DNA from: Flavobacterium agrisoli
GTDB taxonomy: Bacteria > Bacteroidota > Bacteroidia > Flavobacteriales > Flavobacteriaceae
Reading direction: 5' to 3'
DNA length: 64,000 nt
NCBI RefSeq assembly: GCF_016522065.1
Contig: NZ_JAEHFV010000004.1
Coordinates: 1-64,000 of the forward strand
Shown one piece after another: positions 27,297-36,157 of this stretch. A program made the position numbers and the translations under genes. The notes under the pieces were generated by a model. It was not told where the DNA came from. It saw nothing but the letters and a program-made list of their open reading frames with translations, and searched no databases. The number at the start of each line of letters is the position of its first letter. Positions within the stretch are counted from its first letter, which is position 1.

Positions 27297-28562
27297 ATGT
27301 TTAAAAAAGATAATTGGGACGAAATTTTACAGGCCTTAACAGCCAATGTTTTTAGAACGGTTTTAACCGCTTTTGGTGTGTTTTGGGGTATTTTTATTTT
27401 GGTGATTTTATTGGCTGCAGGTAATGGACTCGAAAATGGCGTAAAAAAAGGTTTTGATGGCATTGCTACTAATACCATGTTCATGTGGAGTCAAACCACT
27501 TCAAAAGCCTATAAAGGGTTGCCTAAAACAAGACGATATGATTTTCGAAATTCGGACGTAGCAGCATTAAAGCAAGCTTTTCCTGATTTGTTGTATGTTT
27601 CGCCTCGAAATCAATTAGGTGAGTTTAGTGGTTCAAATAACGTAGTACGTGGCACTAAAACAGCGGCTTTTTCTATATATGGCGATTATCCTGAACTCAT
27701 CAAACAACAACCGATGGATATTATCAAAGGGCGTTTTATCAATTATCAGGATATTTCGGAAAGACGAAAAGTTGTGGTAGTGGGAGAAGGAGTAATCAAA
27801 GAATTGTACCAAAAAACAGAAGAAGCATTAGGAACCTATCTAAAAATTAATGGTATCAATTTTATGGTGGTGGGCGTTTACCATTCCAAACAACAAGGCG
27901 GAAATGCAGAGCAGGAGCAAAAAAATATTTTTATTCCGTTTACCACTTTTCAACAAGCCTTTAATTATGGCGATAAAGTAGGATGGATGGCACTAACGGC
28001 AAAAGACAATGCTTCGATAACCGACTTAAAACCGCATATTTTAGAAAAAATAAAAGCCTTGCATTATATTCATCCAGAAGATGATCGCGCCGTTGGAAAA
28101 TTTGATTTGTACGAACAATTTAGTAAAATACAAAGTTTGTTTACCATTTTAAAAATCATCGCCTATTTTGTGGGTACGTTGGTTTTAATTTCAGGCGTAA
28201 TCGGTATTTCAAACATTATGTTAATCGTGGTAAAAGAAAGAACTAAAGAAATCGGGATTCGACGCGCTTTAGGGGCAACTCCAGCGGCTATTCGAGGACA
28301 AATTTTATCAGAATCCATCTTTTTAACGATAATATCAGGAATGTTAGGAATTGCAGTTGCAACCGGAGTGTTGGCTGTTTTAAATATGGTTTTAGATAGC
28401 ATGCCAGCAGATAACAATACAATGTTTGCGAATCCGAGTGTTGATTTGGGTGTTGTGTTTATTGCTTTGCTTATTTTGGTAGGTTCGGGTTTATTAGCCG
28501 GATTTATTCCAGCCCAAATTGCAATAAATGTGAAACCTGTAGATGCTTTACGAACCGAATAA
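27297..28562 (+). CDS. MacB-type ABC permease B
   Basis: 421 residues with the same plan as permease A: N-terminal helix (LTAFGVFWGIFILVILLAAG), periplasmic core (about 45-280), and a C-terminal FtsX part with ISNIMLIVVKERTKEIGIRRALGA. The N-terminal 40 residues match permease A closely, showing that the pair arose by duplication. Starts 2 bases after the permease A stop. Together with the ATPase, the adaptors and a TolC-type protein it would form an envelope-spanning exporter. Confidence 0.9.
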   Translation: MFKKDNWDEILQALTANVFRTVLTAFGVFWGIFILVILLAAGNGLENGVKKGFDGIATNTMFMWSQTTSKAYKGLPKTRRYDFRNSDVAALKQAFPDLLYVSPRNQLGEFSGSNNVVRGTKTAAFSIYGDYPELIKQQPMDIIKGRFINYQDISERRKVVVVGEGVIKELYQKTEEALGTYLKINGINFMVVGVYHSKQQGGNAEQEQKNIFIPFTTFQQAFNYGDKVGWMALTAKDNASITDLKPHILEKIKALHYIHPEDDRAVGKFDLYEQFSKIQSLFTILKIIAYFVGTLVLISGVIGISNIMLIVVKERTKEIGIRRALGATPAAIRGQILSESIFLTIISGMLGIAVATGVLAVLNMVLDSMPADNNTMFANPSVDLGVVFIALLILVGSGLLAGFIPAQIAINVKPVDALRTE

Positions 28563-28597
28563 AATTACAATCATTATAATCGAATAAAACCCAAAAA

Positions 28598-29713
28598 ATG
28601 AAAAAAGGAGTAACCATAACCATTTTAATTGTCATCGTTTTAGTTTTTGTTGGAGCCTTGTATTATTTGTATGCTAAAAATCACGAAGCAGCCATTGTAT
28701 ACAAAACCGAAAAAGCAGAAGTGAAAACCATTGTAAAAAACACTATTGCTACAGGTAATATTCAACCCGATGAAGAGGTGCTTATTAAACCCAATATTTC
28801 TGGAATTATTGAGGCTGTTTATATCAAAGCCGGTCAAAATATCAAAGCGGGGGATATGATTGCTAAAATAAAAGTGGTGGCCAATGTTTCCAATTTGAGT
28901 AACTCTCAAAATCAAGTGCAAACCAGTAAAATAGAATTAGATAATCAAGAAAAAATGTACCAACGTCAAAAAACATTATTTGATAAAGGCGTTATTTCGG
29001 CCAATGATTACGATGCTGCTTTGTTGGCTTACAAACAAGCCAAACAAAATTATGCGGCTGCCAAGCAAAGTTTGGATATTGTAAAAACGGGAACTACATC
29101 GGGCTTAGGTAAATATGCTAATACGTTGATTCGTTCCACCGTAAATGGGATGGTTTTAGATGTTCCGGTAAAAGTAGGAAATCAGGTAATCGAAAGCAAT
29201 AATTTTAATGAAGGTACTACCATTGCAAGTGTTGCCGATGTGGGCAGAATGATTTTTGTTGGAAAAATCGACGAGTCGGAAGTGGGGAAAATTAAAGAAA
29301 AAATGCCTATCGAAATTACCATTGGCGCTATTGAAAATAAAAAATTTGATGCCTCCCTTCGTTACATTGCACCAAAAGGAGTAACTGAAAATGGCGCTAT
29401 TCAATTTGAAATTAAAGCCGATTTGACAAATGATGATGCTACTTTTATCAGAGCAGGTTTAAGTGCGAATGCCTCGATTATTTTGGAAAAAGCGGATAAG
29501 GTTTTAGCTATCAAAGAATCGTTAGTGCAATTCGATAAAAAAACGCAAAAACCTTTTGTAGAAGTAGAAACTGCTCCGCAAAAGTTTACTCGTAAAGATT
29601 TGACTTTAGGCGTAAGTGACGGTATTTATGTAGAGGTGAAAAACGGAATAAAAGCTTCGGATAAAATCAAAATATGGAACCAAGGTTTGATTTCAGAAGA
29701 TAAAAAAGAATAA
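28598..29713 (+). CDS. Periplasmic adaptor protein 1 (MacA/HlyD type)
   Basis: 371 residues. Inner-membrane anchor (about 5-25), a biotinyl-lipoyl half motif (TGNIQPDEEVLIKPNISGIIEAVYIKAGQNIKAGD), a coiled-coil hairpin (about 105-165, QVQTSKIELDNQEKMYQRQK), the return lipoyl half (STVNGMVLDVPVKVGNQV), then beta-barrel and membrane-proximal domains. There is no lipobox. Family role: it bridges the inner-membrane exporter and the outer-membrane channel. The gene lies 35 bases after permease B. Confidence 0.9.
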   Translation: MKKGVTITILIVIVLVFVGALYYLYAKNHEAAIVYKTEKAEVKTIVKNTIATGNIQPDEEVLIKPNISGIIEAVYIKAGQNIKAGDMIAKIKVVANVSNLSNSQNQVQTSKIELDNQEKMYQRQKTLFDKGVISANDYDAALLAYKQAKQNYAAAKQSLDIVKTGTTSGLGKYANTLIRSTVNGMVLDVPVKVGNQVIESNNFNEGTTIASVADVGRMIFVGKIDESEVGKIKEKMPIEITIGAIENKKFDASLRYIAPKGVTENGAIQFEIKADLTNDDATFIRAGLSANASIILEKADKVLAIKESLVQFDKKTQKPFVEVETAPQKFTRKDLTLGVSDGIYVEVKNGIKASDKIKIWNQGLISEDKKE

Positions 29714-29791
29714 AGCCTAAAAGGTAGAATCTTGATTTTAAAATTAATGTTAAATTTGTGTGGCAGGCTTGCTGCACTTCACGATAAGTAT

Positions 29792-31156
29792 ATGAAAAGT
29801 ATAAAAACTATTGGCTTACTATTGGGTTTATTATCGGTCTTTTCGATGCAAGGACAAACCAAACAATGGACCTTAGAAGAGTGTGTGAAATATGCGATTG
29901 ACCACAATATCTCCATTAAACTATCCGACTTGGATACGCAGTCGGCCGAAATCAATAAAAAAGATGCTTTTGGAAATTTTTTGCCTTCGGTTAATGCCAA
30001 TGCATCTCATTCCTGGAACGTTGGTTTGAACGTCAATCCCGTAACAAATATTGCGGCGACTTCAACAACCCAATACTCGTCTATGGGAGCCGGAGTGGGT
30101 GTTGATATTTACAAAGGTTTGCAAAACCAAAATACCATGCGTAAGCAAAAACTAGCGCTTATTGCCTCGCAATATCAATTAACCAAAATGCAGGAAGATG
30201 TGGCTTTAAACGTGGCCAATGCTTTTTTGCAAGTGTTGTTTAACAAACAGAATTTAAAAGTACAACAAGAGCAATTGGCAATTAACCAAAAACAATACGA
30301 GCGTTCGGATGAAATGGTTAAAGCAGGAAGTATTCCAAGAGGAGATTTACTCGATGTAAAAGCCACTGTAGCTACTAGTCAGCAAAATGTAATTAATGCC
30401 GAAAACACTTTGTTAATTTCTAAATTAAGCTTGGCGCAATTGTTACAATTAAAAGAGTTTGCCAATTTTGATGTTGTAGATGAGAATACACTTCAGGACG
30501 AAAATAATATTTTGGAAAAAACACCTATGGATGTATATGCAAGAGCCAAAGAAACGCGTACAGAACTTAAAATTGCGCAAACCAACTTAGAAATTGCCGA
30601 AAAAAATGTCAAAATTGCAAGAGGTGCTTTTCAACCCACTTTGCAAGGGTTTTATAATATTAATACCAGGATTTCTTATGCCGATCAAATCAGTATAGAA
30701 AACGGTACAGTTGTTTCTAGTCCAGCGCCACCGTTTTGGAATCAATTTGCAGATAATAAAGGACAAGCGTTTGGTTTTCAGTTGAGTATTCCGGTTTTAA
30801 ATGGTTTTTCGGTTCGCAACAATGTAGAGCGTACCAAAGTTGATTTGGAACGTTCTAAAATAGATTTGGAGCAAAAAGAATTGGATTTGCAACGTAATGT
30901 GTACACTGCTTTTACCGATGCCAAGGGAGCCTTGAAAGCACATGAATCGGCAATCGTAGCTTTAGAAGCCCGACAAGAAGCCTTTAATTATGCTACCGAA
31001 AAATACGAAGTTGGTTTGATGAATTCCTTCGATTTTAATCAGGCGCAAACCTTATTTACCAATGCACAATCGGAAGTATTGCGTACCAAATACGATTATA
31101 TTTTCAAAATCAAAATATTAGAGTTTTATTTCGGAATTCCAATTATTCAAAACTAA
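29792..31156 (+). CDS. TolC-family outer-membrane efflux channel
   Basis: 454 residues from ATG 29792, which opens a signal peptide (MKSIKTIGLLLGLLSVFSMQG); the frame extends 60 bases further upstream, but that extension carries no signal. Two internally related halves of long helices and strands are seen: the WTLEECVKYAIDHN opening typical of TolC-like proteins in Bacteroidota, AKETRTELKIAQTNLEIAEKNV at the start of the second half, and YEVGLMNSFDFNQAQTLF near the end. It forms the outer-membrane and periplasmic tunnel of the exporter. It sits between the two adaptor genes. Confidence 0.92.
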   Translation: MKSIKTIGLLLGLLSVFSMQGQTKQWTLEECVKYAIDHNISIKLSDLDTQSAEINKKDAFGNFLPSVNANASHSWNVGLNVNPVTNIAATSTTQYSSMGAGVGVDIYKGLQNQNTMRKQKLALIASQYQLTKMQEDVALNVANAFLQVLFNKQNLKVQQEQLAINQKQYERSDEMVKAGSIPRGDLLDVKATVATSQQNVINAENTLLISKLSLAQLLQLKEFANFDVVDENTLQDENNILEKTPMDVYARAKETRTELKIAQTNLEIAEKNVKIARGAFQPTLQGFYNINTRISYADQISIENGTVVSSPAPPFWNQFADNKGQAFGFQLSIPVLNGFSVRNNVERTKVDLERSKIDLEQKELDLQRNVYTAFTDAKGALKAHESAIVALEARQEAFNYATEKYEVGLMNSFDFNQAQTLFTNAQSEVLRTKYDYIFKIKILEFYFGIPIIQN

Positions 31157-31162
31157 TAAACC

Positions 31163-32458
31163 ATGTCAAAAAAAACACTATACATTATTCTTGGAGTTAC
31201 AGTGGTCGCTATTGCCGCTTTAATCGGTTTGTCAAAAGCCGGAATAATAGGAAATAAAGACGAAGGAACAGAGGTAGAAGTTGCCAAAGTTATTAATTCG
31301 ACTATTGTTGAAACCGTTTCGGCAACCGGTAAAATTCAACCTGAAATCGAAGTGAAAATTTCTTCTGAAGTTTCGGGCGAAATTATTTCGCTAAATGTAA
31401 AAGAAGGTCAAGTGGTTAAAAAAGGCGACTTATTGGTTAAAATCAATCCCGATTTATATACCTCTAGTTACAATCGTTCTATTTCTAATTTATCCGGAAC
31501 CAAAGCAGGTTTGAGTCAGTCTGAGGCCAATTACAAAGAAGCCAAAGCCAATTATGATCGTAACAAAACCCTTTTTGATAAAGGCATTATTTCCAAATCG
31601 GATTGGGATAAAGCCATTGCTTCTTTTGAAGTAGCTAAAGCCAACAAACAAAATGCGTATTATAATGTGCAAAGTGCTTCGGCTTCGGTAAACGAGGCAA
31701 AAGACAATTTAGGGCGTACCACTATTTATGCGCCAGCCGATGGAACCATTTCGGTTTTGAATGTAGAATTGGGCGAGCGCGTTTTGGGTACCCAACAAAT
31801 GGCGGGAACTGAGCTTTTGCGTGTGGCCAATTTGAATAATATGGAAGTTGAAGTAGACGTAAACGAAAATGATATTGTAAAAATTAAGGTAGGCGATGAA
31901 GCAAAAGTAGAGGTCGATGCTTATTTGAAAAAACAATTTAAAGGCGTTGTGACTAGTATTTCCAATTCGGCCAGCAGCGATTTAACTGCCGATCAGGTAA
32001 CTAATTTTAAAGTAAAAGTGCGTATTTTAAAAGATTCGTACGCCGATTTAACAGCAGGTAAACCCGCAGCATATTCTCCTTTTAGACCCGGTATGACCGC
32101 TACGGTTGATATTATAACTAAAACAAAAACGAATGTCCTTGCAGTGCCGATTAGTTCGGTTGTAGTTAAGTCGGATACAGCAGCTACAGCAGCAAAAGAC
32201 TTTAAAGTAGAAGATCCTAACGAAGACAAAAAAGAAGCTCCTAAAGAAGATAAAAAGTTTGAATGTGTTTTTGTAAAAGTAGGCGATAAAGCCAAAATAC
32301 GCGTCATTAAAACAGGTATTCAGGATGATATGAATATAGAAGTTTCGTCGGGACTGAAAGCTGGCGATCAAGTCATCACGGGTCCTTACACTGTAGTCTC
32401 TAAAGAGTTGAATTCGGGAGATAAAGTAAAAATTAAAACGGATAAACCTAAAAAATAA
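31163..32458 (+). CDS. Periplasmic adaptor protein 2 (MacA/HlyD type)
   Basis: 431 residues, 6 bases after the TolC gene. Membrane anchor (about 5-27), lipoyl half (TGKIQPEIEVKISSEVSGEI), long coiled coil (about 105-180), lipoyl return (TIYAPADGTISVLNVELGERV) and beta-barrel domains. Near residues 335-370 there is a Lys/Glu/Asp-rich insertion (DPNEDKKEAPKEDKK) not present in adaptor 1. Clearly paralogous to adaptor 1 but longer. It is the last gene of the operon, followed by a terminator. Confidence 0.9.
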   Translation: MSKKTLYIILGVTVVAIAALIGLSKAGIIGNKDEGTEVEVAKVINSTIVETVSATGKIQPEIEVKISSEVSGEIISLNVKEGQVVKKGDLLVKINPDLYTSSYNRSISNLSGTKAGLSQSEANYKEAKANYDRNKTLFDKGIISKSDWDKAIASFEVAKANKQNAYYNVQSASASVNEAKDNLGRTTIYAPADGTISVLNVELGERVLGTQQMAGTELLRVANLNNMEVEVDVNENDIVKIKVGDEAKVEVDAYLKKQFKGVVTSISNSASSDLTADQVTNFKVKVRILKDSYADLTAGKPAAYSPFRPGMTATVDIITKTKTNVLAVPISSVVVKSDTAATAAKDFKVEDPNEDKKEAPKEDKKFECVFVKVGDKAKIRVIKTGIQDDMNIEVSSGLKAGDQVITGPYTVVSKELNSGDKVKIKTDKPKK

Positions 32459-32471
32459 ACTAATTTTGAAG

Positions 32472-32507
32472 CCACATTTTATTGCTAAATGTGGTTTTCT
32501 TTTTTTA
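32472..32507 (+). terminator. Rho-independent terminator of the efflux operon
   Basis: CCACATTT and AAATGTGG form an 8-bp stem with a 7-base loop, followed by a T-rich run. It lies before the TsaB gene, arguing that tsaB starts at 32526 and not further upstream. Confidence 0.85.
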
Positions 32508-32525
32508 TCTAAAAATCAAGCAAAA

Positions 32526-33194
32526 GTGGGTTATATTTTAAATATTGAAACAGCAACTAAAAATTGTTCGGTAGCATTGGCTCAAAACGGGCAAATCGTT
32601 TTGTGTAAAGAAATCGCGGGCGAAGGCTATTCGCATGCGGAGCAATTACATGTTTTTATTGAGGAATGTATACAGGAAGCTTCCATTTCTTTTTCTGATT
32701 TAGAAGCAGTCGCCGTCAGTCAAGGACCTGGTTCGTACACGGGTTTGCGTATTGGCGTTTCGGCGGCTAAAGGATTGTGTTTTGCGTTGTCTATTCCGCT
32801 AGTAGCGGTGGATACTTTGCAATCGTTGGCTTCGCAAGTTACTATTTCAGATGGTTTAATCGTGCCGATGTTGGATGCCCGCAGAATGGAAGTTTACAGT
32901 GCCGTTTTTGATACCAATTGGCAAAAAGCACGTGCTATTCAGGCCGAAATTTTAACCGAATATTCCTTCGATTCCTATACAGAAACTCTTTATTTTGTTG
33001 GCGATTGTTTGCCCAAATGCCAAACGGTTTTAACTAAACCTAATTTTGTTTTCTTAGAGAATATCCAATATCCGTCTGCCAAAGAAATGGCAAAATGGAG
33101 CTTTGAAAAATTCCAAAACAAACAATTCGAAGATGTGGCTTATTTTGAACCGTATTATTTAAAAGATTTTATGGTCACTACTTCTAAAAAATAA
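32526..33194 (+). CDS. tsaB: tRNA threonylcarbamoyladenosine protein TsaB
   Basis: 222 residues from the GTG at 32526, which gives the family N-terminus GYILNIETATKNCSVALAQNG. An upstream frame extension to TTG 32466 would run through the terminator hairpin. Conserved motifs GYSHAEQLHVFIEE, VSQGPGSYTGLRIGVSAAKGLCFA and MLDARRMEVYSAVF are present. TsaB is the inactive ASKHA partner of TsaD in the complex making the t6A base of ANN-reading tRNAs. tsaD is not in the window. Ends 6 bases before the convergent mechanosensitive channel gene. Confidence 0.93.
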   Translation: MGYILNIETATKNCSVALAQNGQIVLCKEIAGEGYSHAEQLHVFIEECIQEASISFSDLEAVAVSQGPGSYTGLRIGVSAAKGLCFALSIPLVAVDTLQSLASQVTISDGLIVPMLDARRMEVYSAVFDTNWQKARAIQAEILTEYSFDSYTETLYFVGDCLPKCQTVLTKPNFVFLENIQYPSAKEMAKWSFEKFQNKQFEDVAYFEPYYLKDFMVTTSKK

Positions 33195-33200
33195 GTTTGT

Positions 33201-34034
33201 TTATTCTTGCAGATTGGTTTTACTCAACTCTTGAACATAGGGCTGCATATTAATTCCAGCATTTTCTAGTGCATATTTGCAATTTTCGAGTGTGTTGGTA
33301 CTGACTGCATCAAAATCTTCATTTTTAGCCCAAGGATAAACCGCCAAAACAATTCCATTGTCGGCTAAACTTTTTACAAAAACGCGCGGCGCAGGTGTTT
33401 TTAAAACATTCGGATCGTTCAAAAGCAAATTTAATATAATCTGTTTGACTGTTTTTATGTCGGCATCATAGGCAATGGTAAAGGTAAATTCGGCTCTACG
33501 ATGTCCTTGCATGGAGTAATTGATAATGCTACCGTTAGAGAGCGGACCGTTTGGAATGAAAACCGTCTGGTTGTTGGCTGCAATAAGTTTGGTTACAAAA
33601 AGTTGAATTTCGCTCACCGTACCCGTTATCCCTTGTGCTTCAATCAAATCGCCATCCCGAAATGGTTTGAATACAATTATCAAAACGCCTCCTGCTAAAT
33701 TAGAAAGCGAGCCTTGCAACGAAAGTCCAACCGCCAAACCAATAGCTCCCAAAATGGCGACAAAAGAAGAAGTTTCAATCCCGAGTTTTGAAATGAAAGT
33801 GACGAAGAGTAAAATGCGGAGTGCCCAAAGTAACAAATCGGCTAAAAACTTGGTTAAAGTGGGGTCTAAATTACGGCGTATCATAATTTTTCGTATCAAT
33901 CGATTGATGATGCGAATGAGGTACAGTCCGATGAATAAAATAAGAAAAGCCGAAATTAATTTGGGCGAATACCCAATCATCATGTCGATGATTTTTTGAA
34001 TATAAAGCGCAATTTTTTGATGTTCTTGTTCCAT
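33201..34034 (-). CDS. MscS-family mechanosensitive ion channel
   Basis: 277 residues, MscS class. Three membrane helices (about 22-45, 62-85 and 92-125); the third carries the Gly/Ala-rich pore pattern FVAILGAIGLAVGLSLQGSLSNLAGGV, followed by the beta domain (FKPFRDGDLIEAQGITGTVSEI, with VFIPNGPLSNGSIINYS) and the C-terminal vestibule domain. Role: opens under membrane tension to release solutes during osmotic downshock. A terminator separates it from the nifU-like gene upstream on the same strand, but no separate promoter was recognised. Confidence 0.92.
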   Translation of the reverse strand: MEQEHQKIALYIQKIIDMMIGYSPKLISAFLILFIGLYLIRIINRLIRKIMIRRNLDPTLTKFLADLLLWALRILLFVTFISKLGIETSSFVAILGAIGLAVGLSLQGSLSNLAGGVLIIVFKPFRDGDLIEAQGITGTVSEIQLFVTKLIAANNQTVFIPNGPLSNGSIINYSMQGHRRAEFTFTIAYDADIKTVKQIILNLLLNDPNVLKTPAPRVFVKSLADNGIVLAVYPWAKNEDFDAVSTNTLENCKYALENAGINMQPYVQELSKTNLQE

Positions 34035-34042
34035 AAAAGCAA

Positions 34043-34069
34043 TAAAAAAACCTTCTAAAAAGAAGGTTT
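34043..34069 (-). terminator. Rho-independent terminator downstream of nifU-like gene
   Basis: On the minus strand AAACCTTCT and AGAAGGTTT form a 9-bp stem with a 4-base loop, followed by a run of T (plus-strand A run at 34043-34050). Confidence 0.85.
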
Positions 34070-34091
34070 AGTTGATATATAAAGATAAAAA

Positions 34092-34991
34092 TTATCCGTT
34101 AATAGCTTCTACTTTTATTTGCTCGTCGTTTAACATGCTTTTTAACATGTTTTCAATTCCGCTTTTTAAAGTAAAAGTCGAAGAAGGACAACCGCTACAA
34201 GCACCTTGCAAAATAACATTTACCGTTTTGCTGTCTTCGTTATAGGATTCAAAAGCAATGTTTCCACCATCGGCAGCAACGGCTGGTTTTACGTATTCTT
34301 CTAAAATATTAATAATTTGCTGCGAGGTAACATCTAGTTTGTCAAAAGCTTCATCTTTTTGAGAGTCATTTTTTGTAGCTGCCGGTAGTAAACTTTCGTC
34401 TATCACGGTACCGCCATTTTCCATGAATTCTTTAATAAAAGTTCTTACTTCTAAAGTGATTTCATCCCAACTGTTAATTTCGTATTTGGTTACCGAAATG
34501 TAATTCTCGTCCATGAAAATTTCTTTCACAAACGGAAATTTGAATAAGGCTTGAGCCAAAGGTGAAGCCGCAGCTTGATCAATATTTTTAAATTCAACGG
34601 CTGTTTTGGTTAGCATTTTATTCACCACAAATTTCAATGCCGATGGGTTTGGCGTTGTTTCGGCGTAAACGGTAATGGGCATTTTTTTAGGCTTGTTTTC
34701 GTTTTCTGTTATAATGGTACCGCCGTTTTCTACAAATTTTTCAATTTGTTCGGCAACCGCTTCCTTAACATCGTCCCATTCTACAATGCTGTAGCGTTCA
34801 ACAGCAATAAAATTTCCCGAAATGTAAACTGTTTTTACAAATGGCAAATAGAATAATTGTTGTGCCAAAGGCGATTCTTTAGCCTCGTCTATGTTTTTGT
34901 ATTCGTAACTTTGGTGACGTGTAATAAAATCAGGAAATTCAAATTTTATTATGGTAGGATTTTGTGTTTCTTTTATCGTGATTTTTGCCAT
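34092..34991 (-). CDS. NifU-type Fe-S scaffold with duplicated N-terminal domain
   Basis: 299 residues. Two tandem Nfu/NifU N-type domains (about 1-95 and 105-195) share NPxxxKF, SPLAQxLFxxPFVKxxxxxxNxI and E-N-G-G-T-I/V. They are followed by a C-terminal NifU domain (about 220-299) with the cluster-binding CSGC motif in LQGACSGCPSSTFTLK. The family holds a 4Fe-4S cluster between two subunits and delivers it to target enzymes. Most relatives have a single N domain. It is a stand-alone gene with its own -7 box and terminator. Confidence 0.92.
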   Translation of the reverse strand: MAKITIKETQNPTIIKFEFPDFITRHQSYEYKNIDEAKESPLAQQLFYLPFVKTVYISGNFIAVERYSIVEWDDVKEAVAEQIEKFVENGGTIITENENKPKKMPITVYAETTPNPSALKFVVNKMLTKTAVEFKNIDQAAASPLAQALFKFPFVKEIFMDENYISVTKYEINSWDEITLEVRTFIKEFMENGGTVIDESLLPAATKNDSQKDEAFDKLDVTSQQIINILEEYVKPAVAADGGNIAFESYNEDSKTVNVILQGACSGCPSSTFTLKSGIENMLKSMLNDEQIKVEAING

Positions 34992-35011
34992 GGCTTGTTT
35001 TAATTTTTATG

Positions 35012-35019
35012 CAAATTTA
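35012..35019 (-). promoter_or_regulatory. Probable -7 box TAAATTTG of nifU-like gene
   Basis: On the minus strand TAAATTTG lies 20 bases before the ATG at 34991. No convincing -33 element was seen. Confidence 0.5.
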
Positions 35020-35098
35020 CTAAAGATATTTTCTACTAATAGTTATATTTGGTTTTTATTATCATAATTAGAATTAAATAATAGGAGATGCAATAGGT

Positions 35099-35106
35099 TA
35101 CTTTTG
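35099..35106 (+). promoter_or_regulatory. Possible -7 box TACTTTTG of orphan porP-like gene
   Basis: TACTTTTG fits TAnnTTTG and would start transcription near 35113, consistent with translation from ATG 35149. A second match, TATATTTG, is at 35044-35051. Confidence 0.35.
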
Positions 35107-35148
35107 AAGAAGAGTCCAATTAAAAAAACACAACCAATCAACCACCGA

Positions 35149-36135
35149 ATGCCATTACAACTAAGACTCTTTGTCCTGTTTTTGGGAATATTTTCCTGGG
35201 GATATTCACAAGAAGGAATTCCGGTTTATTCCGATTATTTAACCGATAATTATTACCTCATTCACCCTTCGATGGCCGGAGCAGCCAATTGTGCTAAAAT
35301 TCGACTTACTGCTCGCAAACAATGGATTAATCAAGATGATTCGCCTGCTTTACAAACCCTCAGTTTCAATGGTAGAGTAGGTGAGAAAACCGGTGCAGGT
35401 ATTATTTTGTTTAACGATAAAAACGGATATCATTCGCAAAAAGGGGTCAAATTAACCTATGCCTATCATTTGCTTTTTTCGAGAGATGAAATTGATTTAA
35501 ATCAGCTTTCATTCGGGATTAGCGGAGGACTGATTCAAAATCAACTTGATGAATCGACTTTTAGCGGCTACGATCCAATTATTTTTGGTGATATTCAAAA
35601 AGACAGTTATTTCAATGTCGACTTAGGAATGTCGTATAATTATCTGAATTTTTATGCTCATGCTACCATTCAGGGCTTGTTGGAAACTCGTCGCGATTTG
35701 TATTCGGAATTAGAAAGTGATAATTTACGAAAATACCTCTTGAGTGTGGGTTATGTGTTTGGGCAAAAAAAGGATTTCTATTTTGAGCCTTCAATTTTGT
35801 TTCAATTGATGGATAAAACCAAAGAAAAAATAATAGACGCTAATTTAAAAGTGTATAAAAAGCTTGATTTTGGTAGCTTGTGGGGCGGATTATCGTACCG
35901 TCGTAATTTTGATGGAACCCAATATTTTGATGGAAATGAAATTGCAGTACAACGCATGCAATATATTACGCCGTTTGTAGGTGTTAATTTTAATAAATTT
36001 ATGTTGGGTTACACGTATTCGAATGTAACCGGGAATGTGAATTTTGATAATGGTGGTTATCATCAAATTACGTTGGGTGTCGATTTGTTTTGTAAAAAAG
36101 AACGCTACGACTGCGCTTGTCCTGCTATTAATTAA
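35149..36135 (+). CDS. Orphan PorP/SprF family T9SS membrane protein
   Basis: 328 residues from ATG 35149, which opens the signal peptide (MPLQLRLFVLFLGIFSWGYSQ). The family pattern follows: YSDYLTDNYYLIHPSMAGAANC (compare the QYMYN and NPGYAGS motifs of the copy near the left edge), ARKQWINQDDSP, then repeated barrel strands. The C-terminus ends in a cysteine-bearing tail FCKKERYDCACP, which is unusual for a barrel end. Unlike the first copy, no adhesin gene is adjacent. It may be the core T9SS PorP or serve a distant substrate. Sequence alone cannot decide. Confidence 0.85.
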   Translation: MPLQLRLFVLFLGIFSWGYSQEGIPVYSDYLTDNYYLIHPSMAGAANCAKIRLTARKQWINQDDSPALQTLSFNGRVGEKTGAGIILFNDKNGYHSQKGVKLTYAYHLLFSRDEIDLNQLSFGISGGLIQNQLDESTFSGYDPIIFGDIQKDSYFNVDLGMSYNYLNFYAHATIQGLLETRRDLYSELESDNLRKYLLSVGYVFGQKKDFYFEPSILFQLMDKTKEKIIDANLKVYKKLDFGSLWGGLSYRRNFDGTQYFDGNEIAVQRMQYITPFVGVNFNKFMLGYTYSNVTGNVNFDNGGYHQITLGVDLFCKKERYDCACPAIN

Positions 36136-36157
36136 ACGCAATTTTAAAAGTAAACTT

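Noticed and set aside
36044..36157. N-terminal extension of the gamma carbonic anhydrase into the porP-like gene
   Set aside because: The extension has no family similarity. The conserved N-terminus begins at ATG 36158.
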